Under the pieces are notes generated by a model. That model saw nothing but the letters and a program-made list of their open reading frames with translations, did not search any database and was not told where the DNA came from. Positions 54,348 through 62,000 of a DNA stretch of 64,000 nucleotides are shown here, piece by piece. This DNA is from Planomonospora sp. ID67723 (lineage in GTDB: Bacteria > Actinomycetota > Actinomycetes > Streptosporangiales > Streptosporangiaceae). A program made the translations under genes and the position numbers. Location of the stretch: contig NZ_JABTEZ010000002.1 in the NCBI RefSeq assembly GCF_015711605.1, positions 186,001 to 250,000 on the forward strand, written 5' to 3'. How positions within the stretch are numbered: position 1 is the first letter of the stretch; each line of letters starts with the position of its first letter.

Positions 54348-55654
54348 GCGCCGCCCTGCCGAACCCGCCCCCCGCCCCGCCCCGCCCGGCCGCACCCGGT
54401 CCGGAGGGCGCCGACGTCACCTTCCTCCAGCAGGGGATATGGGTGGCCGAGCAGACCGGGACGCCGGGAACCGCCTACCACATGCCGCTCCTGGTCCACC
54501 TGCGCGGCGACCTGGACCCGGCCGCGCTCTCGGCGGCCTGCGCCGCGGTCGTGGAGCGGCACGCGATGCTGGGCTGCGTCGTGGCCGAGTCCGGCGGCGG
54601 CCTCCGGCTGGTGCCCGGCGCGCCGGTGCCGGTACGGCGCATGCGGGCGGCCGGATCGCACGCCCGGCCCGGGACCGCAGGCATGGACGGGGACCCGGGC
54701 TGCTGGCCCGAGGCCGTACGGCAGGAGGTCTTCGCGCCGTTCGACCTGGAGAAGGGGCCGCTGGCCAGGTTCATCCTCGTCGAGACCGGCCCCGGACGGC
54801 ACACGCTCGCCTTCACCGCCCACCATCTGATCTTCGACGGCCACTCCAAGGACATCCTGGTCCGCGACCTCGCCGCCCTCCACAACGGAGGGCGGCTCAC
54901 CCCGCTGCCCGCGCTCGACCACGGCGCGGCCGAACGAGGGCGGGTCGCCGCGGAACTTCCGGCCGCCCGGGAGTTCTGGGCGGCCCGGTGGCGGGAGCCC
55001 GGCGAGACGAGGGTGCACGGCCGGGCGCTGCGCTCCCGCCGGGCGGCCGAGGGCCGCACGCTCCGTTTCCCCGTCGACCTGGTGCCCGTCACCGGGCTGA
55101 CCCGGTTCGAGACGTTCCTCGCCGCGCTGCACACCCTGCTGGCCGGGTACGGCAACGCCGCCGTCACCACGGCCGTGGACCTGTCCACCCGGCCCGCCGA
55201 GGCGGCCGGGCACGTCGGCGTGTTCGTCAACGAGCTGCCCGTCGCCTCGTCCCCGGCACCCGAGGAGAGCTTCCACCGGTTCGCCGCCGGGCTGCGGGCC
55301 GGGCTGCGGGAGGTCTACCGGTTCCGCGGCGTCCCGCTGAGCCGGGCGCTGCCCCGCCTGCGGCCGCACGCCGCGCTGGCTCCGGTCTCGGTCAGCTACC
55401 GCGCCCGGACCGCCCCGGATCCGGTCTTCGCCGGCCTGGACTGCACGGTGGACCGGACGGTCCCCAACGGCTCCGTCCGCGGCGCGCTCCATCTGCAGTG
55501 CGTGGACGGGGCGGACGGCCTCACCGTCGCGCTGCGCCACGATCCCGAGGCGGTGCCGGACGCCTCCCGGCTGGCCGGCGACCTGCGCCTGCTGCTGGAA
55601 CGCGCAGGCCGAGACCCCGGCCTGCGCCTGCGCGACCTGGCGCCCCTCGGCTGA
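54344..55654 (+). CDS. Free-standing condensation-domain protein
   Basis: 436 residues, one NRPS condensation domain. The motif TFLQQGIWVAEQTG replaces the usual SxAQxRLW opening. The active site is FTAHHLIFDGHSKDI, with intact HHxxxDG. GHVGVFVNELPV matches the later motif. The start ATG 54344 overlaps the ligase stop. With the carrier protein 75 bases downstream it may join the starter acyl group to an amino acid or an amine. Confidence 0.85.
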   Translation: MSAALPNPPPAPPRPAAPGPEGADVTFLQQGIWVAEQTGTPGTAYHMPLLVHLRGDLDPAALSAACAAVVERHAMLGCVVAESGGGLRLVPGAPVPVRRMRAAGSHARPGTAGMDGDPGCWPEAVRQEVFAPFDLEKGPLARFILVETGPGRHTLAFTAHHLIFDGHSKDILVRDLAALHNGGRLTPLPALDHGAAERGRVAAELPAAREFWAARWREPGETRVHGRALRSRRAAEGRTLRFPVDLVPVTGLTRFETFLAALHTLLAGYGNAAVTTAVDLSTRPAEAAGHVGVFVNELPVASSPAPEESFHRFAAGLRAGLREVYRFRGVPLSRALPRLRPHAALAPVSVSYRARTAPDPVFAGLDCTVDRTVPNGSVRGALHLQCVDGADGLTVALRHDPEAVPDASRLAGDLRLLLERAGRDPGLRLRDLAPLG

Positions 55655-55729
55655 ACGACCCCCCGCGGCCCGGCGAACCGCCACCGCACGAGCACCGAAC
55701 CACCACCGCACGACCCTCGGGAGCACGAC

Positions 55730-55960
55730 ATGGGTTCCGTCACCACCCTCACCGACCAGGTCCGGGAGATCTGGGAGGAGGTCCTGGGCATCTCGCCGAT
55801 CGACGACCACGACGACGTCTTCGATCTCGGCGGCCATTCCCTGACCATCACACAGATCATCGTCCGGATGCGCAAGCGCCTCGGCGTCGAGGTCGAGCTG
55901 GACGACTTCTTCGACAACCCCACCATCGCCGGAATCGTCGAGACCCTCGGCGATGACTGA
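55730..55960 (+). CDS. Free-standing peptidyl carrier protein
   Basis: 76 residues, one carrier domain. The phosphopantetheine serine is in DVFDLGGHSLTITQIIVRM, the NRPS-type LGGHSL motif. It lies between the condensation gene and the E1 alpha gene and overlaps the latter by eight bases. That makes it the natural acceptor for the acyl group carried by the E2 protein or activated by the ligase. Confidence 0.9.
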   Translation: MGSVTTLTDQVREIWEEVLGISPIDDHDDVFDLGGHSLTITQIIVRMRKRLGVEVELDDFFDNPTIAGIVETLGDD

Positions 55961-56897
55961 GACCCTCGTCCCGGCGCTCGGCCCGGCGACCGGCCGGCCC
56001 GGCCTCTCCCGCCTGGCCGACGACGACCTCGAACTGCTGCTGCTGATCCGGCACTTCGAGCTGAAGCTGCTGCAGCTGTACGGCAGGGGCGAGCTGAACG
56101 GGACCACCCACACCTGCCTGGGCCAGGAGTACGTCCCGGTGGCGCTGCGCCCCCTGCTCGGGCCCGGCGACTTCGTGTTCAGCAACCACCGCGGCCACGG
56201 CCACTACCTGGCCCGGTTCGGCGACGCGCACGGGCTGCTGGCGGAGATCATGGGCCGGGAGGGCGCGGTCTGCGGCGGGGTGGGCGGCAGCCAGCACATC
56301 CACCGTGACCGCTACCTGTCCACCGGGGTGCAGGGGGAGAGCCTGCCGGTCGCCGCCGGCGTCGCGCTCCACCTCCTGCGGACCGAGCCCGGCGCCCTGG
56401 CCTGCGTGTACATCGGGGACGGGACCTGGGGCGAGGGCGCGGTCTACGAGGCGCTGAACCTGGCCGCGCTCTGGCGGCTCCCGCTGCTGGTCGTGGTGGA
56501 GAACAACGGCATCGCCCAGTCCACGCCCACCGGCGCCCAGCTCGCCGGAACCATCGCCGGGCGGGCTGCGGCGTTCGGGATCGCCCACCACCTGGTGGTC
56601 TCCACCGACGTCAACGAGATCCGCCCCGCCCTGGAGCCGCTGGTCGCGCAGGTCCGGCGGGGCCGGCCGCTGGTGGCGGAGTTCCGCACCCACCGGCTCG
56701 GCCCGCACAGCAAGGGGGACGACACCCGCCCGCCCGAGGCGGTCGGCACCGCCAGGCGGAACGACTGGTACGAGCGCTACGCCCACGACCACCCCGAGCA
56801 CTTCCACCGGCTCGACGGCCGGGTCCGGGCGCTCGTCGAGGGCGTGGCGGACGAGGTCGCCGCCCGCCCGCCGTCGAGGTGGTCGCCGTGCGCGTAG
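55953..56897 (+). CDS. Pyruvate-dehydrogenase-like E1 component, alpha subunit
   Basis: A 314-residue thiamine-diphosphate enzyme subunit. The ThDP/Mg motif is present as GDGTWGEGAVYEALNLAALW followed by VVENNGIAQ. NHRGHGHYLA matches the active-site His region. With the beta subunit it decarboxylates or cleaves a 2-oxo acid or ketose and passes the acyl unit to the lipoyl E2. Comparable E1 proteins in the naphthyridinomycin and quinocarcin clusters use a ketose phosphate to make a glycolyl-carrier unit. It overlaps the carrier-protein gene by eight bases. Confidence 0.92.
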   Translation: MTETLVPALGPATGRPGLSRLADDDLELLLLIRHFELKLLQLYGRGELNGTTHTCLGQEYVPVALRPLLGPGDFVFSNHRGHGHYLARFGDAHGLLAEIMGREGAVCGGVGGSQHIHRDRYLSTGVQGESLPVAAGVALHLLRTEPGALACVYIGDGTWGEGAVYEALNLAALWRLPLLVVVENNGIAQSTPTGAQLAGTIAGRAAAFGIAHHLVVSTDVNEIRPALEPLVAQVRRGRPLVAEFRTHRLGPHSKGDDTRPPEAVGTARRNDWYERYAHDHPEHFHRLDGRVRALVEGVADEVAARPPSRWSPCA

Positions 56898-57877
56898 CCG
56901 AGAACCTCAACGCCGCCCTGCACGGGCTGCTCGACGACGACCCCACGGCGTACGTGCTGGGCGAGGACGTCCTCGACCCGTACGGCGGCGCCTTCAAGAT
57001 CACGAAAGGGCTGTCCACGCGCTTCCCCGACCGGGTGATCACGACCCCGATCAGCGAGGGCGCCCTCACCGGGGTCGCGGCCGGCCTCGCGCTGACCGGC
57101 AACACCGCGGTGGCCGAGATCATGTTCGGCGACTTCGCCACCCTCGCCTTCGACCAGCTGTGCAACTTCGCCGCCAAGTCGGTCTCGATGTACGGCTCGC
57201 GCCTGCCGCTGCGGATGATCGTCCGCTGCCCCACCGGCGGCGGCCGGGGTTACGGCCCCACGCACAGCCAGAGTCTGCAGAAGCACTTCATGGGCATGCC
57301 GGGCCTGGCGCTGTACGAGATGTCGCCCTTCCACGACAACCGCGAGGTGCTGGCGGCCATGGCGGACCGGGGCGAGCCGTGCCTGTTCTTCGAGGACAAG
57401 GTCCTCTACACCAGGCCGATGGGCCAGACGGATCCGCTGCTGCGGGTGCGCCGCGACGGCGGCCTGGCCGTGGTCGACCCCGTCGTCCCGGAACTGGCGG
57501 CGCGCCCCGACTGCGTGATCGTCGCGCCGGGCGGGACGGCGCACCGGGCACTGGGCGCGATGCGCTCGCTGCTGCTGGAGGAGGAGGTCTCCTGCCGGCT
57601 GCTGGTGCCGTCCCGGCTGTACCCGCTGGACGTCGAGGCGCTGCTGCCGTACCTCGGCCAGGTGGTCCTGGTCGCCGAGGAGAGCACCCCGGGCGGGACC
57701 TGGGGAGCCGAGGTCGCCCACCTGGTCCACCAGCGGATCTGGGACCGGCTGCGGGGGCCGGTCCGCCTGGTCTGCTCCCGGGCGTCGGTGATCCCCACCG
57801 CCGCCCACCTCGAGCGGGAGGTGCTCGTCACCGAGTCCGCGATCCAGCACGCCGTACGGGAGGCCCTGCGTGGCTGA
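56888..57877 (+). CDS. Pyruvate-dehydrogenase-like E1 component, beta subunit
   Basis: 329 residues, transketolase-like pyrimidine-binding and C-terminal domains. Segments: VLGEDVLDPYGGAFKITKG, TTPISEGALTGVAAGLAL, EIMFGDFATLAFDQLCN, GGGRGYGPTHSQSLQKHF and the C-terminal VVLVAEESTPGGTWGAEVAH. I choose GTG 56888, eight bases after GAGG; GTG 56879 is in frame. It overlaps both neighbours, which implies tight stoichiometry with the alpha subunit and E2. Confidence 0.92.
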   Translation: MRVAENLNAALHGLLDDDPTAYVLGEDVLDPYGGAFKITKGLSTRFPDRVITTPISEGALTGVAAGLALTGNTAVAEIMFGDFATLAFDQLCNFAAKSVSMYGSRLPLRMIVRCPTGGGRGYGPTHSQSLQKHFMGMPGLALYEMSPFHDNREVLAAMADRGEPCLFFEDKVLYTRPMGQTDPLLRVRRDGGLAVVDPVVPELAARPDCVIVAPGGTAHRALGAMRSLLLEEEVSCRLLVPSRLYPLDVEALLPYLGQVVLVAEESTPGGTWGAEVAHLVHQRIWDRLRGPVRLVCSRASVIPTAAHLEREVLVTESAIQHAVREALRG

Positions 57878-59039
57878 CGTCCTCGTTCCCAAACTGAACA
57901 ACCAGGACACCGAGTACCTGGTCGTGGAGTGGCTCGTCGGCGACGGCGAGCCGGTGCGCGCCGGTGAGGCGGTGGCGGTCCTGGAGACCTCCAAGGCCGC
58001 CGACGAGATCGAGGCGGCCGCCTCCGGCCGGCTGGTCCACGTCGCGGCCAAGGACGCCTGGATCGCCCCGGGCGCCGTGCTGGCCCGCGTCGTCCCGGAG
58101 GACCGCGACGGCTCCGCCGGATCCGCCGCGGCACCGGTCCGGACGTCCGGCGGAGATCCGGAGGAGACGTTCACCGGAGCGGCGGCCGGCTCTCTGATCA
58201 CCGCCCCGGCCCGGGCGGCGATGGAGGAGCTGGGTGTTCCCGAGGACCGGGTGCTGGCCCTGGGCCTGCCGCTGGTCCGCCGGGCCGACGTCGAGCGCCT
58301 CGCCTCTTCGAGGGCCTCCGGGGACGCCGTCTCAGGCGCCTCCGCGGGCGGTGCGGAGACGGGCGGTGAGGGGGCAGATGACGCGGCGGCCGGAAGGCAC
58401 GAGCCGTCGCGGGTCCAGCGGGCCGTGGCCCGCGCCGTGACCCTCTCCCACCGGACGATCCCGGCCGCCTACACCGTGATGCGCTTCGACGTCGGCCGGG
58501 CTCTGGAGCGGGCCCGCGCGCTGACCCGCGAGGTGCGCAGGCCGGTCGGGCTGCCCGAGCTGTTCGTGCAGGCGGTGGCCGGGCTGCACGGGCGGTTCCC
58601 GCTGCTGTTCGGCGCATGGGAGGAGGACGGCGTCGCCCTGTCCGACGCCCCGCGCGTCGGGGTCACCTTCGACCTGGGCGAGGGACTGTACGTGCCGGTC
58701 GTCCGCGAGACCGCCTCCCTGCGCGACATCGCCGGCACGCTGATGCGCCACCGGCTGGCCGCCGCCACCGGTGACTTCCGGGAGAGGGACCTGACCGGGG
58801 CGAACATCACGGTCACCCTGCACACCGACGCCGACGTGATCCTCGCCGTCCCCATCGTCCTGCCCGGTACGGCCGCCGCCCTCGCGGTGACCTCTCCCCG
58901 GCCGGAGACCGTGCCGGCCGCCGACGGCTCGGTGACGGTCCGGACCGTCACCGACATCGGCCTGGCCTACGACCACCGAATCGTCAACGGCCGGGACGCC
59001 GCACTGTTCCTGGCCGCGCTCCGCCAGGAGATCCAGTGA
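57870..59039 (+). CDS. Lipoyl-domain E2 acyltransferase
   Basis: 389 residues. The N-terminal lipoyl domain has the lipoylated lysine in VLETSKAADEIEA (about Lys42). A Ser/Ala/Gly linker and a short E3/E1-binding segment (SLITAPARAAMEELGV) follow. The C-terminal catalytic domain has the acyltransferase motif AYDHRIVNGRDAALFL. It would move the acyl group from E1 to CoA or, by analogy with NRPS-linked systems, to the carrier protein. No E3 gene is in the window, so a housekeeping dihydrolipoamide dehydrogenase would be used. Confidence 0.92.
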   Translation: MADVLVPKLNNQDTEYLVVEWLVGDGEPVRAGEAVAVLETSKAADEIEAAASGRLVHVAAKDAWIAPGAVLARVVPEDRDGSAGSAAAPVRTSGGDPEETFTGAAAGSLITAPARAAMEELGVPEDRVLALGLPLVRRADVERLASSRASGDAVSGASAGGAETGGEGADDAAAGRHEPSRVQRAVARAVTLSHRTIPAAYTVMRFDVGRALERARALTREVRRPVGLPELFVQAVAGLHGRFPLLFGAWEEDGVALSDAPRVGVTFDLGEGLYVPVVRETASLRDIAGTLMRHRLAAATGDFRERDLTGANITVTLHTDADVILAVPIVLPGTAAALAVTSPRPETVPAADGSVTVRTVTDIGLAYDHRIVNGRDAALFLAALRQEIQ

Positions 59040-62000
59040 CCGAGATCGCATCGACCACGCCGGCCGAGCCGGCAGCGCCGCAGGCTCCGCCCGCGCCGAC
59101 CGTCTCCGCGCCCGCCGGCGCGACCGCGCAGCCGGAGCTGTCGGACGCCAAGCGGGCACTGCTCGCCCGGCGGCTGCGGCGCCGAGAGGAGACCCGGGCC
59201 GTCACCCCCCGGCCGCCCGGCACCGCGGTGCCGCTCTCCCACGCCCAGGAACGCCTGTGGTTCCTGGAGCAGTACCGTCCGGGCCTGACCGCCTACACCG
59301 TCCCCGCCGTCGTACGGCTGCGCTGCCCGCTCGACGGGGAGGCCCTGCGCCGCGCCCTGGAGGGGGTCGCCGCCCGCCACGAGGCCCTGCGGATGCGCTT
59401 CCCCACCACCGAGGACGGCACTCCCGAGCTGGTCGTCGACGACCCCGGTCCGGTCCGGCTGGACGTCGTCGAGGCGGCGGACCAGGACGCGGCGCTGGGG
59501 CTGTTCGACGCCGCGCTGGCCGTCCCGTTCGACCTGGAGCGCGGCCCGCTGCTGCGCGCGGTCCTGGCCAGGATCGCGACGGACGACCACGTGCTGCTGG
59601 TCGCCGCGCACCACGCCGTCGTCGACGGCTGGTCCTTCGACATCTTCTTCCGGGAGCTGCTCGCCCTGTACGACGGCGAGACCCTCCCGCCTCCGGCGGT
59701 CGGCTACGGCGACTACGCGATCTGGCAGCGCGGGCGCGACCTGCGCCGCGAGACAGACCACTGGCGCGGACGGCTGGCCGGGCTGCCCGCGATCGAGCTG
59801 CCCACCGACCGGCCCCGCCCGGCCGAACAGGGGTACGACGGCGCCGCGCTCGGCGTCCGGATCGACGCCGACCTCACCCGGCGCCTCGCCGAGCTGGGCC
59901 GGGCCTCGAACGCGACGCCGTACATGACGCTGCTGGCGGCCTTCCAGGTGCTGCTGGCCCGCTACTCCGGACAGGCGGACTTCGCGGTCGGCTCCCCGGT
60001 GGCCGGGCGCGGCCTGCCCGAGCTGGAGGGCGTGATCGGCATGTTCGTCAACACGCTGGTGCTCCGCGCCGACCTGGACGGCGACCCGTCGTTCACCGCG
60101 TTCCTGGACCGGGTCCGGGAGACCACGCTCGACGCCCTGGCCCACGCCGAGCTGCCGTTCGACCGTCTGGTCACCGAGCTGAACGTGGTCCGCGACGTCA
60201 GCCGCGCGCCGCTGGCCCAGGTCGCGTTCGCCCTGCAGAACTACGCCGACGGCGGGGACGACCCGCGGGTGGCCTATCTGACCCCGCCGGTCAGGACCAC
60301 CCGCCACGATCTGGCGTTGTACCTGTTCGAGACCCCCGAGGGACTGTCGGGGCACTTCACCTACAACACCGAGCTGTTCGACCCGGAGACCGTGGAGCTG
60401 CTGGCGGCCCGGTTCGAGACGCTGCTGCGCTCCATCGTCGAGGCCCCGGACACCCCGGTCGGGGAGCTGTCGATCCTCTCGGAGGAGGAGCGGGACCTCG
60501 TGCTGCGGTTCGGGTCCGCCGCCGACCCCCGGCCGACCGGCCACCGCCTCCTCGGGGACATCGTGACCGCGCAGGCCGCGCTCACCCCGGACGCGACCGC
60601 CGTGGTCTGCGAGCCCGCCCCGGACAGCGCCCCGGGAGGCGCCCCCGCCCGCCTGACCTACGCCGGGCTGGAGCACCGGTCGAAGGCCATCGCCGCCCTG
60701 CTGCGCAGGCGGTACGGCGTCGGCCCCGACGTCCGGGTCGGCATCCTGCTCGACCGGTCCACCGACCTGGCCGCCGCCGTCCTCGGCGTGCTGGCCGCGG
60801 GCGGCGCCTACGTCCCGCTCGACCCCAAGCAGCCGCGTGACCGGCTGGCCCACATGCTCGGCGACTCCGGGGCCGTCGCCGTCCTGACCACCTCCGCCGG
60901 GCGGGAGCTCGTCCCGGACGGTCACCCGGTCGTCTGCCTGGACACCTGCCTGGACGCCGCGGCAGGGGAGGGGCCGCCGGAGGAGACGGCTTTCGACGAC
61001 CCCGGCACCACCCCCGACCACCTGGCATACGTGATCTACACCTCCGGCACGACGGGGCGGCCCAAGGGCGTCGGGGTGCAGCACCGCCAGGTGCTGAACT
61101 ACCTGGCGGGAGTCAGGGAGCGGTTCGCCGTCGAGCCGGGGTCGGTCTTCACTCTGCTCCAGTCACTCTCCTTCGACTTCGGCGTGACGGTCTTCTACCT
61201 GTCGCTGCTCACCGGGGGCGAGCTCCACCTGCTCGACCCGCAGGCGCCGGTCGAGGAGCTCGCCGGACCGCTGGGCCGTACCGACTACCTGAAGATGACC
61301 CCCTCCCATCTCGCCTCGCTCCTCGCCGCCGCGGACCCCCGTGAGCTGCTTCCGCGCAAGCTGCTCATCCTCGGCGGCGAGGCCTCCACCTGGTCGTGGG
61401 CCAGGGAACTGGCCGGGCACACCACGGTGGCCAACCACTACGGGCCCACCGAGGCCACGGTCGGTGTGGCCACCCACGCCGTCACCGGTGCCGCAGGAAG
61501 CACCGGTGACAGCGGGAACGCCGGGGCCGCACTCACCCTGCCGGTCGGCGGGCCGCTGCCCGGTGTCCGGCTGTACGTGCTGGACGATCACCTGCGGCTC
61601 GTCCCGCCCGGCATGACCGGTGAGATCTACATCGGCGGTGACCGGCTGGCCCGCGGCTACCTCGGGCAGCCCGGCCTGACCGCCGACCGCTTCCTGCCCG
61701 ACCCGTACGGCGAGCCCGGCGCCCGCATGTACCGAACCGGCGATCTCGGCCGCTGGCTGCCGGAAGGGGAGCTGTGCTTCCTGGGCCGCCGCGACCTGCA
61801 GGTCAAGGTCCGGGGCTACCGGGTGGAGCTGCCGGAGATCGAGTCGGTTCTCACCGGCCAGGAGGGGATCGCGCAGGCCGTCGTGGAACTGCGCGGAGAC
61901 CGGCTGGTGGCCTACCTCGTCGGCGAGCGCACGCCGGTCGGGGAACTGCGCGCCCGGCTCGCCGACCGGCTCCCCGAGTACATGATCCCGGGACGGTTCG

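Noticed and set aside
58970-58995. HRIVNG instead of HRxxDG in the E2 active site, a possible inactive enzyme
   Set aside because: Asn at this position occurs in ordinary E2 enzymes, so it is not evidence of loss of function.
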